Part shown: positions 1 to 11,785 of the stretch, piece by piece | Position numbering within the stretch: the first letter of the stretch is position 1 | Layout: the number at the start of each line of letters is the position of its first letter | Assembly: GCA_006386115.1 (NCBI GenBank) | Contig: VFIW01000144.1 | Location: forward strand, 28,389-92,388 | DNA: 64,000 nucleotides | Source: Globisporangium splendens | Lineage: Eukaryota > Oomycota > Peronosporomycetes > Pythiales > Pythiaceae | Reading direction: 5' to 3' | Notes under the pieces: model-generated | Told to the model about the DNA's origin: nothing | What the model saw: the letters and a program-made list of their open reading frames with translations, nothing else | Database searches by the model: none | Position numbers and translations under genes: made by a program

Positions 1-774
1 CACAAGTCAATGACAACGAACTGACCTCTTCTTCGAGTCTACGCACCTGTTGGTTCAACTGAGCGATGACTTCCTCTTTTTCAACAACTTGCTGCTCTGA
101 CTGGCGCAGTTGTGCATCTTGAGCCTGCTCGTTCACTTGCTTGTCGTGGGAAATTGCCTGAAGGCTCAGTTGCTTCTTTAAAGCGGCGATCTCGGCTTGC
201 GAGTCTTGAAGTTGCTGACTTTGCTGCTGCGATTGTGTCTCGAGGTCCGAGCGTCGCTGCTCCAAGTCTTGTTTCTCGCTCTGAGTCAGATGGAACGCAG
301 TGTGGAGGGTGTTGTATTCACTCGTCAGCTGCCTGAAGCGCTCGTTACTCTCATTGATCTGTTTCTGTGGCTCTGCGACCATCTCTTCGTTGGACTGATG
401 CGAGACTTTTTCTTTCTCGAGCTCTTCCAAGTCACTCACCAGCTCGCTCGTGTAGCTTTTCACACTTTCTTCCAGCTGCACCACTTTTTCTTCCAGCTGC
501 ACCACTTTTTCTTCCAGCTCCTTTTTCTCCGCATCCCATTGCTCTTCCAATTCTCGCTTGCTAGTCTCTAGTTGCTCGTACGCCACTCGCCACTGCTCAT
601 TTTCTTCACGATACGCGTCGTTTGCCTGCATCAACTCGGCAAACTTCAGCTTTCCTGTTCAATGGCGATCTGCATCTGGGCTTTTTCATTTGCATGCTGT
701 CTGTACAAGCCATCGTTTGCCTCTTTCAGCTGCTCCACTTCTTCCTCTAGCGCTTTGAGTCGTTCCTGCGTCAT
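1..774 (-). CDS. Coiled-coil protein, 5' part only, with a one-base frame break
   Basis: I do not recognise the family. The minus strand from the ATG at 774 encodes an almost uninterrupted heptad-rich coiled coil (E, Q, K, L dominated) that is still open at base 1, so the gene continues outside the window. The reading frame breaks at about 650-653: upstream codons run into TGA, while the following codons continue the same coiled coil in the next frame. Adding one A to the minus-strand AAA run there would restore one frame, so this is either a homopolymer sequencing error or a recent mutation. A short 5' exon starting at an ATG near 874 with a 38-nt GT-AG intron is possible but the intron is very short. 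A 21-bp unit encoding a heptad is tandemly duplicated at 469-519. Likely role is structural or tethering; no catalytic domain is visible. Confidence 0.7.
469..519 (-). repeat. 21-bp in-frame tandem repeat encoding coiled-coil heptads
   Basis: Two complete copies and a partial third of a 21-bp unit encode the heptad EEKVVQL on the minus strand. The period equals exactly three helical heptads' codon length, so unit gain or loss keeps the coiled-coil register. Confidence 0.8.
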
Positions 775-971
775 GTCCGGCGAATGTGAGCTAGAAGGGA
801 GCTCCTCCAAGTGCCTTCATCGACTCACAATGTAACCAAGTTATCCTGTTGGGGGATGTAGGAGCGCTGAAGCATGCTGATCTATAAGTACGAGAAGCCC
901 AACAAACCTGCAGCATCGTGATTTCATCGCTTCCCTTGCTCATTGGTATATTTAGTGTCACTGACCGTTTA

Positions 972-2954
972 TTATTTGCGAAATTCCTCCAGCAGTTTGT
1001 CAACGAGAATCCACTCTTCGCTTGAATGCTGCAAGTACACAAAGCCAAATGAGACGTCACTGGCATCATTTACTCAACAGAGAGAGAGAAGAGAGTAAAA
1101 TAGCGAACGAACCTGTGGTGCTGGTGCTTCCTCATCTTGTAAGTAGGCTGCCAACTCGCTAAGTACCCGAGAAAGCTGTAAACAAAACAGTCTAGTCATT
1201 AGCTTTCCAGAAAACGGTCTGGTGCGCAAGCAAGCAACGACAGACACACACGCACCGTCGATAAATGCACTAGCAAATCCTGGTCCGACGCCGTCATTTG
1301 TTGGGAAACCTCAATATCGCGCTGCTTCCATCGCATCGTGAGCAGCTCGTGAGCTTTAGAGTACAACATTGTTCGGAACTCAGCATAGTTGATCCCAGTG
1401 TTGGCCTTCATCACCACTTGGCACTGGTCTTTGAACTCTCTGCCAACGAGTCCCAACTCTTTCAGGTCCTCGAGCTCGTTCTCGACGGCACCGCACTCGC
1501 GCTGGAAGAATTGCCAAATCTGGTCGAGATTGTAGCCATTGAACCAGTTGTGGTTGATTGAGATCGTGGCTTCGACATTCTTGACCTGGTGGTACCACCC
1601 ACTCGGTACGAAAATGGCTTCCCCAGCCTCCTGCGTCACGTAGATCGGAGTGGCTTCATGGACGTGCGGGAACTGCGTGCGGTCAATGTCCTCCATAGTC
1701 ACATCCGGAATCACATATCGCCCAAAGCGATCCTTCAACTTCCATTCCTACATATGTGTGTGTGTGTGTGAATAAAGCCACGGTTGCCAAGAGAAAATGA
1801 GTACCACTGCACACGGATAAAGCGTTAGAGGAGCTCGTAAGTAATCGCCTACCTCATCGGGATGAAAGAAGATCCACTCTTTGCGACCAGTGATATTGAC
1901 TGACCAACTGCGTAAGCCAGAGCAAGGCAGGTATCTGAGAACCAAAGAGCGCAGGCATGAATGGAGCCACTGCAATAAACTTACCTGTATGACCGAAACA
2001 CGTCGTGGTGCATGGGCGTCCAGCTCCCAGCAGGACCTGTCCAAACACACAGCAATGCCCATTCAGCACACAGAAGTTCTTGGATGAATGGCACAAACCA
2101 GAGGCTTTACACACCGATGTAAACGAATCGATAGTCGTCACCGCTTTGTTTATGGCGGTCCCACCACCTGCACTCATCCACACTCATATGAAATAATCAG
2201 ATCTTTTGTGCGTTGCTGTCATAGAGATCCATTTGACAGGTGAGCGTACACACCAGTTCAACCAATCGTCCTCAAAAAAGGTCGGCGTGCTTCCCATTCA
2301 CAACCACAGCAAGCAGCATAGATGGTGGGTTAGTTTGAGCGAAAGCAGCAATACCAGATACCTCCATTAAAGGATGAAAATTTTCCACACGCACGTGTAC
2401 ACTGGTTGATCAGGGAACGCGTGCACAAAGTGCCAGTCTTTCAAGTACCGCTTGCCTGCTTCGTTCTTCTGCAGCAACGTCAGGTATTCGTCTGCTGCCC
2501 AGCATTACATAGTAATGCACAGTCAGCATTAAACGATCGTCGTCATCACCACAAGCTCGCATTGTCGTACCGAATCGCATTGTCGTGCGTGTCTCTGCAC
2601 CGTACTCGACCACATTGCCATCGACAACCTTCCCGATATGAATCCAATTGATAAGCAGCGTATAGCGTCAGTGTTATTTACGTATACCCATTGCAGCCAG
2701 AATGCATATCGCGCATCCTGCTTGGAGACACAAACAAACGGAAAAGCAACCGCACGCACCGGGACTTGTGCGTCTCCGTATTTGGCTTTCAACGCGTCAA
2801 AATTGATGCTCCCGTCATGTGGACAGCGCCACTGTGCATCTGCGACCTGGAACCATTTCGAAGTCGCGTTGTGCAGCTTCACGGGGGTGTTGGTCGCGAG
2901 AAAGCGCGCGCAAAACTCGTCGTAACGCAGCGTCTGTGCATCCACCACCTCCAT
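972..2954 (-). CDS. JMJD4: JmjC-domain 2-oxoglutarate oxygenase, JMJD4-like
   Basis: Ten exons, all GT-AG: 2954-2751, 2628-2571, 2494-2395, 2289-2254, 2167-2115, 2036-1985, 1907-1853, 1747-1256, 1175-1113, 1028-972. Phases agree and give 389 residues, close to the family length. The JmjC core is complete: GPAGSWTPMHHDVF carries the HxD iron ligands, WSVNITGRKEW follows, and ISINHNWFNGYN holds the distal iron histidine. Human JMJD4 is known to hydroxylate a lysine of translation release factor eRF1; the same role here is inferred by orthology. The start is the ATG at 2954, 50 nt downstream of an oomycete-like initiator; an upstream in-frame extension is less likely. The intron before exon 8 contains a (GT)n run. 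It is divergent from the RME-8-like gene to the right. Confidence 0.9.
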
Positions 2955-3526
2955 GTGTGCCGCAGTGGATAATAGAGTTGAACGAAACGGCGTCTCATTG
3001 GTCTGAAATGGCGAACAATGATTTCGGCCAATCACATCTCGCATTTGCGGCAGTTGTCTGGTCTGTCACAGTTTCCGTTCTATCAAATCTTCCCTTACAG
3101 CATCTCGTATCTGTATAATCCATTTTCAAAGCAATTCGTTTTAATACATTTTTAAAGATAATAATCAGATCATGAAATGGTATTTCATGGATATGATGCC
3201 ACCTTTTCCTAATCACACCAGCCATCTCTCCATTCGACAGGAAAGCGTATCCATTTGTCCATTTGCGCCATTGCGGAGAAAGAGGAAAGAAGCAGAACGG
3301 AAAAAGAACGCAAGATCGCCTGTCCGCCGCGCTTCCCAGCAACAAGTGGTGCGACGCGCGTGCACTTCAGCGTCTCGATCTTCCACAGTCACACGCTTCC
3401 TCGCTCGCTCTCTCTCTCTGCGCTGCTGTCTGAACCGAAAGCCTTCATTCCGCCAAGTTTCCACGCAAAGCACTCATCCGTTCCACATAGCACAGCAGAG
3501 CAACCAATACACGGAGCAGCAGCTCA
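2955..3526. other. Divergent intergenic region
   Basis: It separates the JMJD4-like gene (-) from the RME-8-like gene (+). Besides the initiator-like motif at 3005-3020 I see a CT-rich tract near 3400-3420 before the plus-strand gene and no convincing coding exon. Confidence 0.6.
3005..3020 (-). promoter_or_regulatory. Oomycete initiator-like motif upstream of JMJD4-like gene
   Basis: Read on the minus strand this is CATTGTTCGCCATTTC, resembling the oomycete Inr/FPR consensus (CATTYYNCAWTTT type) with a small insertion. It lies about 50 nt before the ATG at 2954, the expected distance. Assignment is by eye. Confidence 0.4.
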
Positions 3527-6500
3527 ATGGTGGTCGGGTCCCCGCATCGAAGACGTGACAATGGCGACGCCGTGATCGCGCAGTACCTGGTCACCAAGGT
3601 CAGCTGGAAGCGCGCGTGCAAGCGGATCTTGACAGTCACGTCGACGCATCTGCTCACGTACAACCCGGAGAGCTACCAGTGCACGAGCCAATGGGACCTC
3701 TCGGAGATCGAGGACGTCGAGGTCACGGGCGAGCGCGACCAGTTTCTGCTGCGGCTCGAGAAATCGCGGTTCCGCCTCACGAAAGTGCGCTTCCAGTGCG
3801 CCGCACGCAGCCATTTCATGTCGTTGATCACCAAGTTGCGCCGCCATTTCACGACCCAACCCGCACAGTTCAGCATCGGCGCCAGTGACGCTCGCGGTGG
3901 CGCACCATGGAATAAATACCGATGCGTCGAGTTCTTCGGCGATGGATCGTCTTCGACGTACTACCTCCAGGTTGGCGTCGCGGCGGTGCTGTTGCTGAAC
4001 GACAATGGCGAGAAAATGGACGCGTTCCCGTTCATCTACCTCAAGAAAGCGGCGTCGACGTACTCGCACCCAGACGGGATCGTGCTTGGGTCGCCCTACC
4101 AGGAGCGATTGTTCCTCTGCAGTCAGCGGAATGAGTGTCTCGGGGACATGTACGTCGCCGCGGGTGAGCTTGGCGTCGATCTCCGCTGGGAAGAGAGTCC
4201 GCTGAACGTGCAGCTTCTGCGGCTGCGTAATTCACAGATGATCGACCAGCCCGCCGTCGTGTGCTTCGAAGTGCGGAAAACGAGCGAAGACGGGAAATCC
4301 TTCATGGATGTGCAGCTCATCCTACAGGGCGAGGCGTTGGTGGAGGTGCACCCCAAGATGCGCTCGGTGGTCGCGCGCAAGTACACGACGCTGTTCAACA
4401 TCATTCGCGCCGAGTGGGACCCACAGACCGTCGGACTCGAGTTTGCTGAGGGCGAGAGTGTCGTTGTGCGGCTCGAGGCGCGCGACCAGCTCATCACGCT
4501 TCTTCTGCTCACGTGCCGCGAGAACGGTCACGAACACGTCATGCTCACGGCGACCGAGATCAAGAAGAACCGCGTGTACTACCCGCACGTGAACGACAAA
4601 GCATCGGAATCTGCTGCTGCCAAGATGGAAAATTTCTTTCTTCATCGCGTGCTCCAAACCGCCGAGATCATGAGCGAGCATGTCATTCCGGCGTATGGGG
4701 GTAGTACGCCGCATGTGAGTGGCGGCTTGCTGCTTCGAAAGCAGAGTACACCAGAAAATGGATGGCTGCGCCGGCAGCGTCGAGCCTCACGTCTTCAGAA
4801 GCGAAGCGAGCCTCTTGTCCACGGCGGGACGCGGGACTCCTTTGAGACGGGGGACTCGATGAACGATTTCATCAGCACGAACATCGCGATGGAGGAGCTG
4901 AATGCGAACATCCCGCTGAATGAGACCATCCTCTCTTGCCACAAAGAAGTGCTCAATGACGCCATTGAGCTGCTCGCAGACCACTTGGCATCCCTCGTGA
5001 GCTCGCTGCGGCGGTATGTGGATACAGTCAATGCTGAAATCGTCACGACGCTGCAAGCGCTCGTTCGTCTCTGCTACTCGTCTATCGCGTGCCTGTCGGA
5101 CCGCATGGTGATGTATTGTTGTGACGTTTGTTTGCAATCTCAGTCCCATGTCGTTGAATCTCACGAGGTTGCTTTGTGCACTGGCACTGTAATGTTAGAT
5201 TATCCGCGCCTTTGACGCCGTTCTGGAGCTGCTCGTGCAGCGAGACTACTTGACGAGTTATTGGTGCTTGAAGCTCCTCCAGTGCTTTTTTAATGCCACT
5301 TCACGCGTCGAATTGACCGCCGACAGCCAGCGACTCAAAGTACTTCAGCATGTCGCGGCACAGAACGAACTCCTGAGCGCAATAATCGATTTACTACCGT
5401 CATCGTCTCCGATTTCGTCGCGCTCGTCTGGGTATTGGCTGCTCGGAAGCGATGGCGTCATGGCGCATATGTCCCATCATGCGTCCTTGGATTCGACTCT
5501 GCAATCGAAAGAAGCGCGACTGGAGAAGGACATGAACATCGTCTACTACGAAGCGCTGACGACTGCGCACCAGATCATCATGTACCTGCACGAGAAAGAG
5601 CGGCAGGAGCAACTTGGCGCGAACAACACGAGCATACGTGGGGGAAAACAGCAACTACTGCGTGAATTCATTCCAAAGCGAAACCCGACACTGGGGCCAC
5701 GGCGAAAGACCATGCCAGCAGCAGCGTATATCACTAGAACCGACTCGGATGATATCAACGCCGGTGTCTTCTCCAAGCAGAAGCGGTTACTTACAGAAAA
5801 GCTGTTGGAGAAACACGAGTTTCTCATGGATTCCGTCGTGGACACGCGGCTCGTGCGCGCTGCTCAGACATCGGTGTTGCTCATGAAATTCCTGACTTTG
5901 GAGCTTCGAAGAGACAGAAGCAATGACTCACCACGAGGTTCTCCATGGAAGAAGAAGCCTGGACTTACATCGGGAGACGGATCTTCGTCCCGGAAAGCGG
6001 TGGTGAACCAGTCTTCATCGACTGAGAGTGGTGCGAATGAGACTGTTGGCGGTGGGAGCGACCAGCAGCAGGACAAGCGCCGCGATATGCGCCGAGGTGC
6101 CACGGTGGCAAACTTTCAGGGTATCCAGAATCCGGATGAGGCAGAAAGCCAAGTCACGTTCCCAGATGTCAGTCTTGACGACGTCCTCGCGCGCAAACTC
6201 AGTCAATTGGACGAGTTTCTGGAGTCGTACGCAGCAAAGATCCGTACACAGAACAACCGATCGCATCTCTTTAAAGGAGAGCGAATGATCCACGTCCCAC
6301 TAACCGGGTTCAGTCAATCGTCGGATGAGATCATCGTGAGCGAGAGAACGGATTCGTTGGATCGCATGAAGCTGGAGCATCTGGAGATCTTGGGAGATGA
6401 AGAAAACAGCAGCGGCAAGGACGAAGACGATGACGAGGAGGAAGAAGAGGTTCACGAAATCGATGAGTTTAACCTGGGCTTTCAAAACGACTCGTCGGCA

Positions 6501-7196
6501 CCTCACAGCTCCGATGTCTTGCCAGGAGAAGAGCTACGACCACAACAAGAGCGCGAGTCGTCCGACCTTTTCCGAAGCTCTACCTTTGACTTCGAATCAG
6601 AAAACGAAGGTCAGCAGCAGCCTTGCCCTCAGCACAACTATGTGCCTGAGAGAAGACAAAGATCGAGGAACAAAGGGTTGGCTCGAAGTCGACACTCACA
6701 ATCGACACCCGCGATGCGTGTGCGCGCTGTAGGAGGCAGCCACTGCGACGCATGCATTGGTTGCAACGATGTGTGCGACAACGTTATGTGCTTTTTCTGC
6801 TCCGAGAAGAAATACCAGCTCCAGGCAGCATTCCCTGGTTCGTCTCCGTCTTCGCGTCGCGGCGGTGGAGCCCGGGATCCCTACGCACAGCCGCCATCGA
6901 ATCAGGCCAGTTCCCAGGATGATTATGTGGCCACAGAGCGCAAATACTCGTCTTGTGAAGTCCAGCGGCATAGATCGCTGCGCTCGTGCTGGGTCATTGT
7001 GGACGGCGATGTGTTCAATATCACGGATCTGCTGAGTGTTCATCCTGGCGGGCTGCAGGTGCTTCTCCAGGCAGCGCAGCACGGCGAAGACTGCGGACCG
7101 ATTCTGGACGAACACCCGCCATCGGCACGCCACTTCCTGAGCCACTACCGTTTGGGCGAGTACTACGAGTGCGAAACGCGAACTTTGCCTTCTTGA
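3527..7196 (+). CDS. RME-8/DNAJC13 N-terminal-like protein with C-terminal cytochrome b5-like domain
   Basis: Two exons, 3527-5107 and 5199-7196, phase 0, giving 1192 residues. The first ~330 residues match the PH-like N-terminal region of RME-8/DNAJC13 (GRV2 in plants): WKRACKRILTVTSTHLLTYN and the QWDLSEIEDVEV strand pair. RME-8 is an endosomal DnaJ cochaperone of about 2200 residues; the DnaJ and IWN repeats are absent here. The middle is acidic and low-complexity. A cysteine cluster (CDACIGCNDVCDNVMCFFC, encoded near 6750-6805) could bind metal. Residues ~1120-1185 look like cytochrome b5, with HPGG (His about 1142) and a second histidine about 1166 in DEHPPSAR as candidate haem ligands. 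Endosome or membrane function is inferred from the N-terminus; the haem domain's role is unknown. Confidence 0.8.
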
Positions 7197-7286
7197 TGTG
7201 AATCTTCTCTACATTTCAATACGTCTTTCACGCGGAATGATAAACTAAGAACTAATTACAAATGATGAGAGTTCGGGAGTCCAGTC

Positions 7287-9298
7287 TCATCGAGACGCAG
7301 CCGTCGTCTTGAGATTCTGGATCGATCGCATCGTGGATTTTGCCATCAGAGACGTCAAGCGCCTGCCAATTCCTTCCAACGCATCCGCATGCGCTGCACA
7401 CTGAACAACAAAAGGCAACCCCCTACTTTGTAAGTTACGTCCGTGAAGGTAAGTAAATCCAACCCTCAAACTCCAGTCGTATAGCATACCTGATCTGCGT
7501 ACTTGGAGACCATCGTGAACACGAGCGTGGCGAACTTGAGCGATTTCTGCAGTTCAGCGCCGTTCTTCTCCTGCGCAGCCTCGCAGCACTCGACGAACCT
7601 TTCGATCGTGGCGTCCGAGAGCGTTGCCTTCATCGTCAGGACGTTCTGGAGCACCATGAGCGCTGCCTCGCTCGTGAAAAAGTGCTTACTGTCGTCTTCA
7701 TCTGCAGGCGCGGCAGCAGTAGCGCCTGTGGCTGTCGTCTCGTAGTATTGGAAGCTCTTGCGCAGAAAACCATCGAGGTGCTCGACTGGGATACCGTTCC
7801 GCAAGATGCGCGTGATCGCCTCGCCCTGAGCCGACGCGATGCCCTTTGTCGTCAGCAATGGCAGCAGCAACGAGTCGATGAGTGCGGTCACGTATCGCGG
7901 ACTGAAGAGCAGCGCGGTCTGCAAAAGCACGCGGGAGATGACTGACGACGCCGCCACGATCTTCGGGTACACGCTCGTGCCAAGGAACACGGCCGCATAC
8001 CGCGAACTCCAGTTTGACTCGACCAGGGTCCTGTGTGGTAAGAATTGTTATGTGAGCACAAGGAGGGCGATCATGCACTAGCAGAGCATATAGAAACAAC
8101 AGCAGAGAAACGCGTACGTGGTGATCTGGAAAAGCGCTTCGTCGCTGGTGTTGACGAGCTGCAATTTGTCGCAGAGCCGCGCAAACAGCAGTTCGTTCGC
8201 TGCGTGCGTCGTGTTGGTGGCGTTGATCGTCGTCTGGATGAGCTGCACCGCCGATGCGGCCACCTCGTCCATCGTGGCGCGCTGTAATTGCGCCTCTGGC
8301 ATCGCCAATTGTGCGAGTTGCTTGGCCAACTTCGCCGCTTTTTCCTCGACCTCGGCAGGCAATGCTACAACAACAGGCACGTCGCCATGAGAAAGCGTGT
8401 TGTTCCCTTCTAAACCGATATGACGTTGTGGTTCCTCTCGGTTGTCTGATGCAAGTCCGCGGTGTCTCTTTAATGGCGGCGCGTCCGACGCCTCTGATGG
8501 TGGTGGTGGCACAGACGGTTGCGGTGTAGGCGGCTCGGCGATCTTGAGCAAATGCTGTGGTCGCTCTATCGAACTCGTATTGCTACCACTCGGTCTCGTA
8601 AACTTCAATAGCAGCTTCAACTGAGAAAGTGCCGCAGGATTGCTGCCGTTGGATGGCGCAGAAGCCGACATGCGGCTAAACGTGAGCTGTCGCAGCGCTT
8701 CCTTGAACTCTGCGTCGCGTTTGGTCTTGGCGAGCTTCTCATCGTCCTCGAAGTCCACCTTTCGACTGGAGCTGCTGCTGTTGTGCATATCCACGACAAT
8801 CGCCTGCGCAAGCGATCGGCACACGGGATCTGCCATATGTACGCGCTCCTTCTTGTCTGCGAATTGCAGGAACCGCAGCGCAAGGTGATGACAACGCTGC
8901 GCGAGCGGTCCGCCACTCATGCGTGTGAGCGCACTCCATATCTCGCGCTGCGCTTTTGTCGACGCCACTTGTTCCAGTTGAACGCCTGTGGCTTTGCCGA
9001 GAGGCTGCGATGGTGAGGCTGCGTGATGTTGGCTGTGGCTCGTGGGCTCGAGGAGCACTGGCGCTGAGAGCGCATCGAGCAGCTCCGCGCCGTGCTTGCT
9101 GTTCTCTGCATAGCGTCATCACGATTAGTGCCGCAGGTAGATATATACACAGAAATGCGCACATGTACCTTGCAAATAAGCGCAGACGCCGCGCGCGCCG
9201 CGCGATTCCGCGACGAATGCCAACGCATCCATGCTGTTCGCATTTGCAACAGGCTGGCGCTCGTTTGGACAATAATGTAAATACGGGTTGTTATTCAT
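7287..9298 (-). CDS. FANCE-like protein (Fanconi anaemia core complex), tentative
   Basis: Four exons 9298-9169, 9105-8118, 8030-7490 and 7400-7287 join in frame to 590 residues. An in-frame ATG at 9232 is an alternative start. The C-terminal ~200 residues form helical repeats ending in the pattern KSLKFATLVFTMVSKY, a histidine-bearing loop, then RRLTSLMAKSTMRSIQNLK, which I recognise from the FANCE C-terminal domain. In animals and plants FANCE links FANCD2 to the core complex in interstrand crosslink repair, in the nucleus. The first two thirds are poorly conserved, with a proline-rich stretch and a basic KRH cluster. Identification rests on remembered motif spacing only; another HEAT/ARM-like nuclear protein is possible. 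Its promoter must lie in the 114 bp up to ZC3H3 or overlap that gene's 3' end. Confidence 0.5.
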
Positions 9299-9412
9299 GG
9301 CATGTGTTTTATTTAAGGCATGGTGCGATATACAATGAGCCACAAAAGTATTTGCCTTCTTTGTCCACAAAATCGCTTTTTTTCTCTCCTTCTCTTCTTT
9401 GGCCAAAATGGC

Positions 9413-11504
9413 TCACGATGATGCCGCACCTCGCGTGCTGATGAAGAGCGACGGAAAACCCGACGCATTCTTCGGGCGAAAGCGAATATTCGGCCGCAAC
9501 GAGAGCCCACCCTCAGTGCTGCTGCTGCTAGTCCTGGTCGCAGTCACCAAGGCGCCATTCGCGGTTTCCGAAACAGCCACTGTGGACACATTCTCTTGCT
9601 CAGCAGCATTGCTGCTGGCGGAGCAAGCTGCCCCCAGCTTCTCCTCAGTTGGACAAGGCGCAGACGTACCTTTTGCTGTTGATACTGGAGCTACTGTTGG
9701 CTTCTTCTTTGGTGGAAGCTCGTGCTTCAGTCGGCACGACGCACCCGCCGAACAGTATCCTTTCAGAAACGCCTCGCACACTTGCGCACTGCGACTTACT
9801 TTGACGTGACGGTACTTGCAGTCTTCGCGAATGCATGCACCTCGAAGGAACAGCGTACACACCGGCATCTTGTTCTGTGTCACATCATTCATATAAGCAA
9901 AGCAAGAGAGAGGCACAATACACGCGAAATACAAATCAGCAACGTCATCCACACATTCATCGCGACACATGGTAAACATGCAAAACCTGGTCGTGCTTGT
10001 GCGAGAGCAAGCAATTCGGATCGATACACTCGTCTCGCAGAAACTTGCGACAAATCGCAACCCGTCGACTGTCGTGGATGAACTTGCAGTCGTTCTTTTT
10101 GCTGCAGTAACCTACCAACATTGCAATATACACAGCAAAACCACAACATAGTGTCAAGACAGTTTCAGGTTTCCGCAATGGATATGGCGTGCATTCGAAA
10201 TGTGGGTGTACTTGCCGAATCGGTTGAAGAACGAACAGTACTCGGTGCGCACTTGAATTCCTTGTTTCTTCAAGCGAGCAATGCGCGCACGCTGAACGGC
10301 AGCCTGCGCACGCGACCTAGATTTGTACAAACATGGAGTCATGATACAGCAAATGTCAGCACAGAGAGATTGCAGTCCCTATAACAAACAAAGACGCATA
10401 CGTTGCGCTAGCAGGAACGCCCTTGGTCATGATGCCCAGGGAGTTTTGCTTTGCTGCCGCCACGGATTTGTTGACTTCATCCACAGTCAAGCGTTTCAAG
10501 GAGTTGCCACGCTGTGTGGCTATGTACTTCACTCCACTAATGCTCACGGCATCTACACATAGCAAGGATAAAAGTGAAGGCAACGTTCAACAAACAGGGA
10601 AGCATGCAAAATCACAGCGTACTGGCTAGCTTAGGAGCTGGTCGCGTCACTCTCGGAACCGATGGCAATGCTGCAGTCGGTTGCTTCTTCACCCCAGCGC
10701 GGATGAGACTGAAGCCTCCGTTGGCTTTGGCATATTCCCCGTCTTCTAGCTTTAGCATTTGCAGTTGCATTCTATCTCTAGATCGCCTATGAAACGATCA
10801 CGACGTCATATCAAAATGGTTCCATTCAATTGCATCCCCAACTCATGAAGCTCAGAGGCATCTGCATGAAGCACCTACTTGGTCAGAAGCGATCGGAGCG
10901 ATCCATGTGACGATGATGCCACTTTCAGCTGCGTTGGCGGGGCACAATCAAGAACAAAACGGTCATAACATTCATCAATTACCATCAAAAGAGCAATGCA
11001 TCGCGCTGAGATACTCACGGGTCGTTTCCACGATTTGTTCGACACTGTAGCTTCAAGGAAATCTTTCTTTTGCATTGAAGGTTGGACCCGCGGTGCTTCT
11101 GTGGACTTAATGGTACCTCCGCTACTATTCAGGCTGCTGTCGGTCCCTGTTTCCACTTCATCCTCCTTGCGCCACACCTTATTGACACCGAGATATGGCG
11201 TGTTGCTGTTTGCACTGCTACTCCCAGTGTTGTCATTTGCCAGGCGATTCCACGAGCGATTCGCTGGTCTTGCTGCGGTGTTATTGTACACGCGGTTGTA
11301 GCTGTTCGAATGGTTTTGAAGAGCATGCGGTGCGCGATGCGCATAAAACGGCAGCGGCGGCGCGCGACGCTGCTGGTGGTAATTACTGCTGCTACTGTAG
11401 CTAGAAGGAGGCGTCGCCGCTGCTGCGCCGTTCTGCTGCTGCTTCTTGACCTGCAGCAGGTTCTTCATCGCCTGGATCTTGGCGCGCAGCGCGGCTTCCT
11501 CCAT
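9413..11504 (-). CDS. ZC3H3: ZC3H3-like CCCH zinc-finger protein
   Basis: Seven exons: 11504-11019, 10928-10879, 10786-10623, 10552-10402, 10316-10216, 10111-9987, 9874-9413; 512 residues. The C-terminal half has consecutive CCCH fingers in ZC3H3 order: YCSFFNRFG..C (C-x8-C-x5-C-x3-H), then fingers with IHD, SH and KYRH ends and FLKGYCSAGASC. Upstream is the family's YIATQRGNSLKR segment. Human ZC3H3 acts in polyadenylation-coupled mRNA export; same role inferred. The fifth intron (10215-10112) only fits if it begins GC rather than GT: the GC donor restores the missing finger cysteine and the phase, whereas the nearest GT donor either breaks the frame or loses the cysteine. The N-terminus is an Asn/Ser-rich disordered stretch after a short helix. 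Confidence 0.85.
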
Positions 11505-11785
11505 CTTGCTCTTCTTGCCTTCCTCAAATATTCACTCGTCCGTTAGAATGATGGCCGAACTGGCCAATTTTACCAACAGCAGCGTTCTTTTTACCAACCG
11601 AAAGATGAAGGCGTAATTACGCTTCAATAATAGTGTGTACCACCCTACGCGAATGGTGCGCATAAAGTTCGCATGGTGGTAGTAAGTATGCTTTCTTCAT
11701 TCAGGGTTCGCATGTTGCCATTAAGTGCGGCCTCAAGCCGATTGCCTTCGTGTCGGCACTAAAACAGACGGACGACGCTGCTAAA
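11505..11785. promoter_or_regulatory. Compact divergent promoter between ZC3H3-like and syntaxin-5 genes
   Basis: Only 281 bp separate the two start codons, so both promoters must share this interval. A possible 5'-UTR intron for the plus gene ends at an AG near 11703 (CATTCAG). No other gene fits here. Confidence 0.5.

Noticed and set aside
1751..1770. (GT)n run as a regulatory element
   Set aside because: It lies in a JMJD4-like intron and simple repeats of this kind occur in several introns (also near 59950).
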